Source of the DNA: Paenibacillus radicis (ex Gao et al. 2016)
GTDB lineage: Bacteria > Bacillota > Bacilli > Paenibacillales > Paenibacillaceae
Assembly: GCF_014641555.1 (NCBI RefSeq)
Contig: NZ_BMHY01000004.1
Location: 479,049-543,048 of the forward strand
Reading direction: 5' to 3'
DNA: 64,000 nucleotides
Shown here: piece by piece, positions 51,315 through 59,583 of the stretch
Numbering within the stretch: the stretch's first letter is position 1
Layout of the letters: each line of letters starts with the position of its first letter
Position numbers and translations under genes: made by a program
The notes under the pieces: generated by a model
What the model was told of the DNA's origin: nothing
The model's database searches: none
What the model saw: the letters and a program-made list of their open reading frames with translations, nothing else

Positions 51315-53057
51315 CTATCCGTGGAAAGAACGCCAAAAATCACCTTGCTTGTTAATCAGCGATTCGATTTGCGAATAGGGAATGCTGAAGGTCGGAAAAC
51401 CGGCGGCATAAGGCGCAATATCATAGGGCTGGAAATAGAGCTTCAGCGCATGCTCCGTCACATAAAAAGGCTGATCCGGCTTAATTCCCGTGTACGAACC
51501 GGGAAACACGTAATCATATTGCGGATCATTTTTGATTTGCTCCCCAACGAGACGGCTTAAGGTTTTGACATAGTCGCTGCCTGGCTTAAACAGGTCTTTT
51601 AACTCGTAAAACTGTCCATTTGTAACATTAATATGGGAATAGATTTGACTCGGCATGCCATGGGCGGCTCCAAACGGAAAGCGGTATCCGGTCAATTCAA
51701 GAACGAGCAAGTTTTTGTGAAACCAAGCGACGTTAAAATCTCCGGTATAGGAGTAATCAAGCTGAGCCTCCGGATCGATAGGCTTCACCTGCGACAGCTC
51801 GCGAAGCTTCTTATTGACGCGGTGCTCTGCCGCCACATCCCCCATCCCCTCCACTATAGGATAGTAGACGAGATAATCGCGGTTCGGTTTATATTTTTCT
51901 TCCTTAACCCGATAAGGCGTACGAAGCGGAATCGTCGTTGCAGGCTGCCACACGATCCTCCCGTTGCGGAGCGCGTACAGCGTACGCTGATCGATGTTGA
52001 CCTGTATGATTCCATCATCCATTAATACTAGATTTCCGCTCCCGTTAAAAACAGGAAAATCCGGAGCAGCCTTACCGCTTCCATCAATAAAGAAAGTTGT
52101 TTTCCCGTCGGATGCTGAGGCTACCCCATGCTTGAAGGGATCAATTTCTGTGAAAATAAAGTCAGTTAACTGCTTGCCCGCGTTATCAAACAGCGCATAG
52201 ATGGAGCCGATATAAGGCTGCTCCGTATTTCTGGCTTTTCCAACCGCGAACCGCTCATTATTCAGCTGCAAAATATCGTTATAAATTGGCTTGATCACCG
52301 TATTCCCTTGCCGATCGATGACACCATATTGATTGTCAACACCCTCTGACATGTTGATAATCGCGCGTCCCGATTCGAATGGAAGGGCCATGGCGTAACG
52401 AGGAGGGATAACGACTGTACCCAATTCATTTATATAGCCTGTTTTCCCGTTTTCGGTTTGCCGAAACGGCAAGTAGCCGTCACCTGGTTGCCCTACAAAG
52501 GCATAGTTGTAAGTGGCAAGCTTCACTCCGCTTGGCAATATCAGCGCAAATTCATGATCCTTCACCTTAACAAGCGCGCGGCCATGGGAGAAATCACCCG
52601 CATCCTCATATTGCAGCGGAATCGCAACTGCGCCTTGCCTGTCGATATAGCCGTATTTGCTGTCTCCGCCTTCTTGCGGAGCGCTGACCACTGCACGTCC
52701 ATCATGCAGCTCCGCCATATAAGAGAAGCTTTGCTCGCCAACAAGCTCGCCAGATTCGTTCATCAAACGATAGTTATTTCCTTTAATAACAGGCACACGG
52801 CCCTCTGAGAAGCTTCCGATATAATCATAGACCGGTTGAGCCACATAAGCTCCCGAGCTGTCAATCAGGCCTTGCCCCCTATTTAGCTCAACAACAGCAT
52901 AACCAATCAGTTGAAAAGGGTTCGCATATTCGTACTGCGGCCGGATTGCAACCGTTCCGTTGTTATTGATATAACCCCATTTCGTGCCGGCAGTCGTTTT
53001 TACCGCGATCGGGTATAACACTCGTGACCGGACACTGAAAAAGCGATTCACAGCCAT
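51315..53057 (-). CDS. WG-repeat protein with C-terminal DUF3298-like domain
   Basis: A 580-residue protein. Residues about 20-310 hold at least six WG beta-repeats (KWGYINNNGTVAIRPQYEYANPF, KYGYIDRQGAVAIPLQYEDAGDFSHGRA, QYGVIDRQGNTVIKPIYNDI and similar). The C-terminal 220 residues resemble the DUF3298/DUF4163 domain of RsiV-like proteins (NGQFYELKDLFKPGSDYVKTLSRLVGEQI and LKLYFQPYDIAPYAAGFPTFSIPYSQIESLI). No clear signal peptide or membrane helix is seen, which is odd for this domain pair. The ATG at 53057 has AGAGGGG eight bases before it. Its upstream region begins with the triple recombination-site array. Confidence 0.85.
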   Translation of the reverse strand: MAVNRFFSVRSRVLYPIAVKTTAGTKWGYINNNGTVAIRPQYEYANPFQLIGYAVVELNRGQGLIDSSGAYVAQPVYDYIGSFSEGRVPVIKGNNYRLMNESGELVGEQSFSYMAELHDGRAVVSAPQEGGDSKYGYIDRQGAVAIPLQYEDAGDFSHGRALVKVKDHEFALILPSGVKLATYNYAFVGQPGDGYLPFRQTENGKTGYINELGTVVIPPRYAMALPFESGRAIINMSEGVDNQYGVIDRQGNTVIKPIYNDILQLNNERFAVGKARNTEQPYIGSIYALFDNAGKQLTDFIFTEIDPFKHGVASASDGKTTFFIDGSGKAAPDFPVFNGSGNLVLMDDGIIQVNIDQRTLYALRNGRIVWQPATTIPLRTPYRVKEEKYKPNRDYLVYYPIVEGMGDVAAEHRVNKKLRELSQVKPIDPEAQLDYSYTGDFNVAWFHKNLLVLELTGYRFPFGAAHGMPSQIYSHINVTNGQFYELKDLFKPGSDYVKTLSRLVGEQIKNDPQYDYVFPGSYTGIKPDQPFYVTEHALKLYFQPYDIAPYAAGFPTFSIPYSQIESLINKQGDFWRSFHG

Positions 53058-53133
53058 TCCAAGCACCCCTCTCCGTCATTTCGACGCAACTAAATAATCG
53101 TATGCACGGAATCGGGAATTATGACTGCACTTA

Positions 53134-53239
53134 AGTTTACATAATAAATATTATGTTATCTATTTTTGAATTGGTTGACATAACTTTTATTATGTAACTC
53201 ATCTTTCTGTTAGTTAACATAACTATATTTATGTTAACT
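53134..53239. repeat. three tandem 28-bp dif-like sites, 39-bp period
   Basis: Three sites each consist of an 11-bp arm, a 6-bp centre and an 11-bp arm. Site 1 (53134-53161) is AGTTTACATAA, TAAATA, TTATGTTATCT. Site 2 (53173-53200) is GGTTGACATAA, CTTTTA, TTATGTAACTC. Site 3 (53212-53239) is AGTTAACATAA, CTATAT, TTATGTTAACT, a perfect inverted repeat. Sites start exactly 39 bases apart. All six half-sites fit TTATGTNAACT, which matches the XerD arm of known dif sites (TTATGTTAAAT in E. coli, TTATGTAAACT in Bacillus). Site 3 covers two bases of the stop codon of the tyrosine recombinase gene. An operator array is the alternative. Confidence 0.75.
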
Positions 53240-54176
53240 AACTATCGCCAAGTAATCCACTCGGGATTTTATTGGAAATGTTGCCCATAGCTGTTTGCAG
53301 CTGCTTATTATCGATATGGGTATAAATTTGTGTCGTTTCAATGCTGGCATGTCCAAGCAGCTCCTGCAGCGTTCTAATATCTGTTCCACTGCGAATTTGC
53401 ATCGTGGCGAAGGAATGACGCAGCTTATGGCTAGATATCCGTTTATCTGCAAGGGAAGGCTGCTCTTCCTTTAGCGATGCGATCGTCTGATCGGCCACCG
53501 TCTGTATCATCCGTATCGACAATCTTCGCCCAAATTGCGATACGAAAAAGGGCTGCTCTTTGCCCTGCCGCGACGCTATACGCTCTTCCAGCGCTTTGCG
53601 CAGCACCCGATGAAGCGGCTCTGGGAGCGGAATAACGCGCCATTTACGGCCTTTTCCAAGAATATGAATGACGCCGTCAGGCCGCAAATCGGGAATGTTC
53701 ATCCGGTGAATCTCCCCCACCCGGAGCCCTGCGTAAGCCATTAAGAGCACAATAGCTAGATTTCGAGCGTAATATTTGCCTTGAATTGTTTGCAGCAACT
53801 GCTCCAGCTCCTGCTCCTCCAAATAAACCGGTATCCGGTGCTTTTCTTGCTTGGACTTTGCCACTAGCGCTGCCGGATTCGCTGTACCCGCCTCCATCTC
53901 GATCAAGGCTTTGAAAAATGCCCGAAGCGAGGAGAGCTTGCGATTGCGTGCTTCATCTCCGGCCCCCTTCTCCCTGGCGGATGCCAAATAACGCATCACA
54001 TCCATTTTTCCAAGCTGTGAGATTGCAGCCGGATGCACCGAGCTTAAAAAGCTTTGCGTATCTTGCCAATACGCTTGCTGGGTCGCTTTGGTCATCCCTC
54101 TATTTTTCATCCAGATCAGAAATAGCTCCAATTCCATACCATAGCTGTCTGTCAGCTCATGCTGTCGTATCGCCAA
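53238..54176 (-). CDS. stand-alone tyrosine recombinase (Xer-like)
   Basis: A 312-residue site-specific recombinase of the Xer/phage-integrase family. The N-terminal SAM-like DNA-binding domain (LELFLIWMKNRGMTKATQQAYWQDTQSFL) precedes the catalytic domain. All catalytic residues are present: R152 (YAGLRVGE), K175 (GKGRK), H250 and R253 (HKLRHSFAT), H276 (LLGHASIETT), and nucleophile Y285 (QIYTHID). It lacks arm-binding or zinc-ribbon domains. The start is TTG 54176, eight bases after GGAGG. No phage, transposon or excisionase genes are near, and chromosomal xerC/xerD context (topA, hslV, drm) is absent. Three dif-like sites abut its 3' end. It would act on them as a homotetramer. Confidence 0.92.
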   Translation of the reverse strand: MAIRQHELTDSYGMELELFLIWMKNRGMTKATQQAYWQDTQSFLSSVHPAAISQLGKMDVMRYLASAREKGAGDEARNRKLSSLRAFFKALIEMEAGTANPAALVAKSKQEKHRIPVYLEEQELEQLLQTIQGKYYARNLAIVLLMAYAGLRVGEIHRMNIPDLRPDGVIHILGKGRKWRVIPLPEPLHRVLRKALEERIASRQGKEQPFFVSQFGRRLSIRMIQTVADQTIASLKEEQPSLADKRISSHKLRHSFATMQIRSGTDIRTLQELLGHASIETTQIYTHIDNKQLQTAMGNISNKIPSGLLGDS

Positions 54177-54192
54177 TGCGTTTACCTCCAAA

Positions 54193-54216
54193 TTATGTAA
54201 AATAAAACGTTATTTT
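54193..54216. promoter_or_regulatory. lone half-site and small inverted repeat at the recombinase 5' end
   Basis: TTATGTAAAAT (54193-54203) matches the half-site consensus of the triple array. It partly overlaps an inverted repeat AAAATAA-AACG-TTATTTT (54199-54216), all just upstream of the recombinase ribosome site. This may be an operator for self-regulation; there is no second arm with a 6-bp centre. Confidence 0.35.
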
Positions 54217-54355
54217 AATGGGTATTTCTCTATTATCCTATCAAAAAAACAGCTCAGAATACAAATTGCATGAAATATGTATTTCGCGCAATTTTTTAGA
54301 CCCTCTCAGGACTAAATATCCCACTCAAAAAACGGTTCTATAGATTTCCTGTAAA

Positions 54356-54391
54356 CGCAAAAAAGACAGCCCTTCGTTCCGAGACTGCCTT
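54356..54391 (-). terminator. terminator with no intact gene upstream
   Basis: On the minus strand AGGCAGTCTCG pairs with AGGGCTGTCTT (several G-U pairs), followed by six T. It lies after the short fragment at 54422-54529. Confidence 0.6.
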
Positions 54392-54421
54392 CATCCCTAC
54401 TACCGGTTTGCTTTTATAAAA

Positions 54422-54529
54422 CTAATACGATTCAACAGCCGACGACTCTTCAATCGCTTGCAGGATTCGTTTCATACAATCCAGATGATGCTGTTCTTCT
54501 CGAATTCCTTTTTCCCCTATTATTCTCTC
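54422..54529 (-). pseudogene. possible 3' remnant of a lost gene
   Basis: An open stretch of 35 codons ends in a TAG and is followed by a terminator, with no usable start before residue 19 (MKRILQAIEESSAVESY at the end). The helical, charged sequence (IREEQHHLDCMKRIL) looks like a protein C-terminus. With the terminator it suggests a truncated gene. The remaining bases of 54192-54673 show only AT-rich DNA. Confidence 0.25.
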
Positions 54530-54673
54530 CTATAATCAATGATACCCTCTCTTGCTTAACGATCAGGTCCATTCATTGAAGATCATCCATTTTTAGAAAT
54601 CATTTACAAAAATAATCAAATAGATTAGTATATTGTTTGTGGAAAATTAAAATTTAAGGAAGTGATTTTCGTC

Positions 54674-55120
54674 ATGTTTGAATGTGAACTCATTACAAGA
54701 GATGTCCGTCATTTTGCTGGATTCAGCTTCTCTGGTTCTTTCCCGCACTCATTTCCTGCTGAATCTGTAAAAGTTCAACAAAAACTGGGAAGCAGAAAGT
54801 CAGAATTTACTACGGACATAAATACTGACGTCGTTTTTAGTCCGTACTATGTGTGTGACAATCTGGCTACTTATTTTGCCTGCTATGAAGTGCCTGAAGG
54901 CAGTGCAATTCCAGAGGGCATGGTGAGTTTTAAGCTGCCGGGTCATACTTATGCAAAAGTAACTTGCACCAACAAAACAATCCATGACGGGTACGGTCAT
55001 GTCTTTGACTGGATACAAAAAAACGGCCATAAACAGCTAAACGGTGCCTGTTCCATTGAAACCTTTTATATCGAAGAAGCAGAGGAAGAGAAAGTCGAGC
55101 TGTTCATTCCTGTCGAATAA
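54674..55120 (+). CDS. GyrI-like / AraC effector-binding domain protein
   Basis: A 148-residue stand-alone GyrI-like small-molecule-binding domain (SHS2 fold). The pattern CELITRDVRHFAGFSFSGSFP at the start, VVFSPYYVCDNLATYFACYEVPEGSAIPEGMVSFKLPGHTYAKVTCT in the middle and IQKNGHKQLNGACSIETFYIEEAEEEKVELFIPVE at the end fits the YdeE/GyrI group. It may bind a drug or metabolite; it has no DNA-binding domain. The ATG at 54674 has AAGGA 13 bases upstream; a GTG at 54662 is the alternative. It is convergent with the DinG-type helicase. Confidence 0.82.
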   Translation: MFECELITRDVRHFAGFSFSGSFPHSFPAESVKVQQKLGSRKSEFTTDINTDVVFSPYYVCDNLATYFACYEVPEGSAIPEGMVSFKLPGHTYAKVTCTNKTIHDGYGHVFDWIQKNGHKQLNGACSIETFYIEEAEEEKVELFIPVE

Positions 55121-55158
55121 ATAACCGTCCAAAATCAATAAACACTACCCATAACCTT

Positions 55159-55188
55159 AAAAAAAGAAGCTCGCATTATGCGAGCTTC
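55159..55188. terminator. terminator spanning the DinG-type stop codon
   Basis: A perfect 10-bp stem (GAAGCTCGCA/TGCGAGCTTC) with a TTA loop is followed on the minus strand by seven T. The stop codon of the helicase lies in the loop, so its last codons form one arm. Confidence 0.85.
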
Positions 55189-57149
55189 GTCGTTTCTATA
55201 TTCAAATCCGCTAAAGGTTGCAGCGCAACGCCTTTTGGCAAAACGCGGACAACTTGTTTCCTGACTTCGTCGTCGTTCAACTCATCTCCGAAAATAACAA
55301 TCCGTCCGCTATCGTCCGAAGTCCGAATGAGCCGGCCAATGCCTTGCCGCAGTCTTAACAGCATATAGGGCATGTCCACTGTCTCGAAAGGCTTATCGGA
55401 ATCAGCACGCCGTGCCTCGAATACCGGATCCTTCGGAGGGAACGGCAGCGACCAGATAATCACTTGCGACAGAGATGGTCCAGGAATATCTAGTCCTTCC
55501 CATAACGTTACCGCGCAAAGCACACTTTCTTCCTCCTGCTGGAACTGGGCGATCAAGTGGCTGATCTCCGCCGAGCCTTCATACAGGAAGCGATACTTCT
55601 CGCCTACTGGTTGTCCGGCCATCGCTGTACGGAATTGTCCCAATTCCTCCATCGAAGGGAACAGAAGCAGCGTTCTTCCTCCCGATTGCTCCAACAGCTT
55701 GCAAGTATGGCTAAGCTTTTCGCTATCAGCTAAGGCTTCACCCTGCCCCGGTGCAAACATTTGCATCCGATTCTCGTAATCATAAGGAGAAGGAACGGTG
55801 AACTGCAGCGCCTCCTGAATGCCGAGGCTTGCTTTCATATAATCGAAAGAACCATCGACGGAAAGCGTTGCGGAGGAAAAGACGATCGGCATTTTACGGG
55901 AAAACACCTGCTCCTTCAATACTTCCTTCACCCACTTCGGCATGATGACCAGAGAGATGCCCTCTTTGTCCTCCGAAACCCAGCTTATCGGCTTCTCATC
56001 CCTTTTGTATAGGTTGAGAGCGAACTGAATCATTTCCAAATGCTCCTCGACGATTTTGAGCTGATACTCGTCGATCGTGAACAAGCCGCTTTCAAAGACA
56101 AGCTCCTCTTCAATCGAATCGATGATGGATTGAAGCCGGTTCACTTCCCGCGTCAGCGATTCGTTCCACTGAATCTCCTTGCGATTCGAAGCTTGCACGC
56201 TCACGCTATGTTTACCAAGCATCCGGAATAAATGCTCACTTTGCGAAATTGCTTCTTCGATCGCAACTGCCAGCGATTCACGAATTTCGTCCTGCAGCAG
56301 ACGTGTAATAATGGATTCAAATACGCCGTGGTTCAGCTTATACGTAAGCGCCTGCTGCGCCGCCGTCTCCAGCAAATGCCCCTCGTCGAATACGACGGAG
56401 CTGTGCTCAGGAAGAAGCGGCAGCTGCCCTTCACGTTTCCGCGCTTCATAAGTCCATACATGCTCCATGTAGAAATCATGCGAGCAGATAATAATATCTG
56501 CTGATTTCCGGTAATGGTCGCGTGATAACGTTTGTCCGCAGCGGTGACGGCGGTCGCAGACGAGACAATCCTGGAAGACGTCCCAGCCGATTTTTCCCCA
56601 TTGCTCGTCGTTCAGCTCCGGATAATCCGTCCGGTTTCCGTAAGGATGGAAAACCTGCATCGTTTCCGGCTTATGAACGAAGCTTGGCAATTCTCGGAAG
56701 ATATCGTCATAGATTTCGTCTTCGAACGCGCCTCTCGCATCATCAAGCTTGTTCAAGCATAAATATTGATCGGCCGACTTGCCCAGCCGGGCGTCAACGA
56801 CTAAATCCAAATGCCGAGCCAGCTTCGCAATATCGCCTTCCGGCTTCACAAGCTGCTCAATCAGCGATTCATCCGCACATGCGATAACAGCAGGTTTTCT
56901 TGTATACCGGGCGTAGGTGATGGCATAAAGCAAATAAGCGAGCGTTTTGCCTGTACCGACACCGGCTTCGGCAAAAATCGTCTGCTTTTCCGCATAAGCG
57001 CGCTCCAACTGGAAAGCCATGAAAATCTGCTCGTCCCTCACTTCAAAGCCCGCTTCAGGCAGCTTCTCATAAAACACATCAGCGATCCAATCGCTTGCTT
57101 GCTGAATGAAAGGCTCCTTTGGGTCGAACGAAAACGGATATTGATTCAC
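55176..57149 (-). CDS. DinG/XPD-like ATP-dependent DNA helicase
   Basis: A 657-residue superfamily-2 helicase of the DinG/YoaA group. It has Walker A AGVGTGKTLAYLLYAI (about residues 60-75), an iron-sulfur cluster insertion with four cysteines (QYLCLNKL, and DCLVCDRRHRCGQ), a DEGH Walker B (SSVVFDEGHLLE), and C-terminal motifs LLLFPSMEELGQF, LWEGLDIPGPSLSQVIIWSLPFPP and LRLRQGIGRLIRTSDDSGRIVIFGDE. Such enzymes unwind 5' to 3' and remove D-loops or R-loops. The start is GTG 57149, after GGGGGAT; the longer frame to 57206 has no ribosome site. The terminator hairpin includes the stop codon. Confidence 0.92.
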   Translation of the reverse strand: MNQYPFSFDPKEPFIQQASDWIADVFYEKLPEAGFEVRDEQIFMAFQLERAYAEKQTIFAEAGVGTGKTLAYLLYAITYARYTRKPAVIACADESLIEQLVKPEGDIAKLARHLDLVVDARLGKSADQYLCLNKLDDARGAFEDEIYDDIFRELPSFVHKPETMQVFHPYGNRTDYPELNDEQWGKIGWDVFQDCLVCDRRHRCGQTLSRDHYRKSADIIICSHDFYMEHVWTYEARKREGQLPLLPEHSSVVFDEGHLLETAAQQALTYKLNHGVFESIITRLLQDEIRESLAVAIEEAISQSEHLFRMLGKHSVSVQASNRKEIQWNESLTREVNRLQSIIDSIEEELVFESGLFTIDEYQLKIVEEHLEMIQFALNLYKRDEKPISWVSEDKEGISLVIMPKWVKEVLKEQVFSRKMPIVFSSATLSVDGSFDYMKASLGIQEALQFTVPSPYDYENRMQMFAPGQGEALADSEKLSHTCKLLEQSGGRTLLLFPSMEELGQFRTAMAGQPVGEKYRFLYEGSAEISHLIAQFQQEEESVLCAVTLWEGLDIPGPSLSQVIIWSLPFPPKDPVFEARRADSDKPFETVDMPYMLLRLRQGIGRLIRTSDDSGRIVIFGDELNDDEVRKQVVRVLPKGVALQPLADLNIETTKLA

Positions 57150-57231
57150 GATTCTGTATCCCCCATTAGTTGCAAACGACCACATGCAAGCATGCAGCCG
57201 TTTCACCAGATCCCCTATTTACTTTAAAATG

Positions 57232-57462
57232 TTAAAAATCCGATTTTGGTTTGCGCGGCTGTCTTTTCGGTTTGTTCTGTACAGCGGGCAAATGCTTCAT
57301 GCTTCTTGCCATCGGCCCTTTGCATATTGGACAGCTTTGCTCCGATGAGGCAAACTCATCGCGTACCCATGCTTTGCACTCCGGGTTTTTGCATTTCAAA
57401 ATTTTCGTTGGCAATAATTTCGGTTTCGTTATGTCTTCGCTTGTAGCCAAATGTTGTCGCAT
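57232..57462 (-). CDS. YdjO-like cold-inducible zinc-binding protein
   Basis: A small basic protein of about 76 residues with two CxxxxC/CxxC pairs (KCKNPECKAWV and SCPICKGPM) followed by MKHLPAV and a Lys/Pro-rich tail. The pattern matches Bacillus YdjO, described as cold-inducible, and suggests zinc binding. The start is uncertain: ATG at 57462 (chosen), ATG at 57471 or a TTG 12 bases after AAAGGG. The gene begins just after the small membrane protein gene at 57540 and may share its transcript. Confidence 0.75.
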   Translation of the reverse strand: MRQHLATSEDITKPKLLPTKILKCKNPECKAWVRDEFASSEQSCPICKGPMARSMKHLPAVQNKPKRQPRKPKSDF

Positions 57463-57539
57463 CCCTTTCATTAACCGCATAAAAAACAATCCCGATAAAT
57501 ATATCATTTTCATACGGACTAAGTCAAAGGTCTTATCTA

Positions 57540-57704
57540 TCAATCTTGTTGCCCAGCCGCTTCTTCTTCCTGCAACCGTCTTAACCGGTCTCGTTCCATC
57601 GCTTCCTTGACAGGATCGGGTCTATCCGCTTTTGGCAGTTTGCTATTCATATTCAATAGAATGACGATAATAATGACCAGAAGGGAGGCAATAACGATCC
57701 CCAT
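57540..57704 (-). CDS. 54-residue single-pass membrane protein
   Basis: A small gene too short for usual ORF lists. The product starts MGIVIASLLVIIIVILLNMN (one membrane helix) and ends in a charged, helical tail (DPVKEAMERDRLRRLQEEEAAGQQD). GGAG lies eight bases before the ATG. The ATG follows the stop of the acetyltransferase gene directly (TAAATG), so it is likely translated by coupling. Function unknown. Confidence 0.65.
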   Translation of the reverse strand: MGIVIASLLVIIIVILLNMNSKLPKADRPDPVKEAMERDRLRRLQEEEAAGQQD

Positions 57705-58271
57705 TTACACCGCTCCTTCTCCATACTTCATCCTGTATTCCCTTTTTAACAACGAGAATACAACAGCATCGACAAATTTGCCTTTTTCCAAATAATAATC
57801 TCTGAGCAATCCCTCTTCAGTCAGACCAGCCTTCTCCAGCAATCGTCTGGAGTCATCATTAGCAGGATCAATCATCGCTTCGATCCGGTTCAGTCCCATG
57901 ATCTCAAAGCCGTATGGCAAAATTGCAGCAATCGCTTCCGACATATACCCTTTCCGCCAATGTGACGGTGACAGCTCATATCCGATTTCAGATTTGAAAT
58001 GCTCTTTCTCCCAGCAATGATAGCCTATCGTGCCAATCGTCTCTGAATTCCCTTTCAACGAAATTCCCCAGCGAATGCCAAGCCCCAGCTCATAGCTGCT
58101 GTTCCAGGTTTCAATTAATTCAACAGCTTGATTCCGTTCTGTGAAGCTCTCCAGATCATAAAACCGGGTAACTTCATCCAGCGAAAAATAACGGTATAAA
58201 GCATCGGCATCATCCAGCGTCAATTGACGCAGCAGCAGCCGATCGGTTTCGAGTGTAGGAAAATGACTCAA
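57705..58271 (-). CDS. GNAT N-acetyltransferase, RimJ/RimL type
   Basis: A 188-residue acetyltransferase of the RimJ/L group. The beginning LETDRLLLRQLTLDDADALYRYFSLDEVTRFYD is characteristic, and the acetyl-CoA motif region reads YELSPSHWRKGYMSEAIAAILPYGFEIMGLNRIEAMIDPANDDSRRLLEKAGLTEEG. The start is a TTG at 58271 after GTGAGG. The stop touches the start of the downstream 54-codon gene. Substrate, protein N-terminus or small molecule, is not predictable. Confidence 0.88.
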   Translation of the reverse strand: MSHFPTLETDRLLLRQLTLDDADALYRYFSLDEVTRFYDLESFTERNQAVELIETWNSSYELGLGIRWGISLKGNSETIGTIGYHCWEKEHFKSEIGYELSPSHWRKGYMSEAIAAILPYGFEIMGLNRIEAMIDPANDDSRRLLEKAGLTEEGLLRDYYLEKGKFVDAVVFSLLKREYRMKYGEGAV

Positions 58272-58326
58272 GCTGGCACCTCACTTTATGTAATTATAAA
58301 TGAAAATGAAATCCTTAGCTTCCGCT

Positions 58327-58848
58327 TCAATAGCCATTCGTTAATTGTTTCTCGTACAGATTCGCTCGCCAACCGTTGGACCAATGCCTCGTGCCAACTT
58401 GAACATATCCGTTGCTTTGGTAATAGCTATTTAATGCCGTGTTATCGGCCATACAATCCAGACGGGCCATTCTTTTACCACGCGCTGCAATTTCCCGCTC
58501 AGCCCAATCCAGCAAATAACGGCCGATTCCGGCCTTTGTATGCGTCCGGCTAACCGCAAACCGGTGAATATATCCAGCGTCCTCGCTGTTCAGCTCTTCC
58601 CATACACTAGGGTCGGTCCAGCAGATGAGCAAAGTTCCAACCGCTTCTCCGTCAATGCTGGCGATAAAGATTTCCGCGCCGCTATCCATCCATTCTTTGA
58701 TTTGCCCGATGTTGAAGTACTCCGGCTTCCATTGCTCGATTCCTTTCGCTTGCAGCCATCTGGCTGCGGTTTGCCACAGTGATAGAATAGTCTCGTCATC
58801 AGAGAGAACGGCAGGCCGAACCTCGATGGGATTAGCATTCAATAACAT
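58327..58848 (-). CDS. GNAT N-acetyltransferase
   Basis: A 173-residue GNAT protein. The fold begins IEVRPAVLSDDETILSLWQTAARWL and has the acetyl-CoA-binding segment RFAVSRTHTKAGIGRYLLDWAEREIAARGKRMARLDCMADNTALNSYYQSNGYVQVG. No partner gene suggests a substrate. The ATG at 58848 follows GAAGGTG. It lies 24 bases downstream of the GH25 gene, so they may be one transcript. Confidence 0.87.
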   Translation of the reverse strand: MLLNANPIEVRPAVLSDDETILSLWQTAARWLQAKGIEQWKPEYFNIGQIKEWMDSGAEIFIASIDGEAVGTLLICWTDPSVWEELNSEDAGYIHRFAVSRTHTKAGIGRYLLDWAEREIAARGKRMARLDCMADNTALNSYYQSNGYVQVGTRHWSNGWRANLYEKQLTNGY

Positions 58849-58872
58849 GAATTCACCTTCTGTTTTGATTTA

Positions 58873-59583
58873 TTAACGATAGGACGTATCGAATTGCTCC
58901 TGATTTCCATTATAAACATTTAGATCGACATAAGCATCAATTCCGTCTGCCCGGCCGCGATTGCTATATTGCCAAAACTCCCATTGCCGGTCCTTCTTTA
59001 AATTCGGATGCTTGACAATATCTCTGATCCAAATCCGATAGTCTTCGAAGCTTTCAGCAATGTACGTCTTGTACGTAGCATAAGTAACATACAGCATCGG
59101 ACGCTTACCGTAATGACGTTCCAGCTTGCTGCTTAAATCTGTCAGCTCCTGCCGGATTTGAGAAACATCCTTATCCAGCGCAATTTCAATATCAATGACC
59201 GGAGGAAGCATTTTGGCATCATTGGGCACTGTTGCGATAAAATGATCCGCCTGCTGCTCACCCGTGCTTTGCGTCGTAAAAAAATGATAAGCACCAATCA
59301 AAAAACCGTTAGCTTTCGCTTCCGTCCAGTTATCCGTAAAATAAGGATCGGTCCAATCCTGGCCTTCCGTAGCCTTGATATACACGAACTGGAATCTGCC
59401 TGTGCCCTGCAGCTTAGGCCAATCAATATCGCCCTGGTATCTAGCAACATCGATCCCCTTCACCTCATAGCGCGATGCGAATAGGCTGTTATGCCAAATA
59501 TAGCCCTTAAACTCCAAAAAAACCGCAATAATCATCACAGCGAAGATTATTGCGGCCGTTACTATTCGTTTTCTATGCTTCAT
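58873..59583 (-). CDS. GH25 lysozyme-like muramidase
   Basis: A 236-residue membrane-anchored or secreted GH25 enzyme. One N-terminal helix (IVTAAIIFAVMIIAVFLEF) precedes the barrel with VKGIDVARYQGDIDWPKLQ (catalytic Asp region), FVYIKATEGQDWTDPYF, GAYHFFTTQSTGEQQADHF, the acid motif PPVIDIE, and a C-terminal WIRDIV/WEFWQYSNRGRADGIDAYVDLNVYNG. It cleaves the glycan strands of peptidoglycan. AAGGAG precedes the ATG at 59583. Confidence 0.92.
   Translation of the reverse strand: MKHRKRIVTAAIIFAVMIIAVFLEFKGYIWHNSLFASRYEVKGIDVARYQGDIDWPKLQGTGRFQFVYIKATEGQDWTDPYFTDNWTEAKANGFLIGAYHFFTTQSTGEQQADHFIATVPNDAKMLPPVIDIEIALDKDVSQIRQELTDLSSKLERHYGKRPMLYVTYATYKTYIAESFEDYRIWIRDIVKHPNLKKDRQWEFWQYSNRGRADGIDAYVDLNVYNGNQEQFDTSYR

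Noticed and set aside
53134..53239. Three regularly spaced repeats resembling a mini CRISPR array
   Set aside because: Repeat units are 28 bases but differ in their arms and centres, the intervals are only 11 bases, and no cas gene is near. The 11-6-11 symmetry fits recombinase sites.
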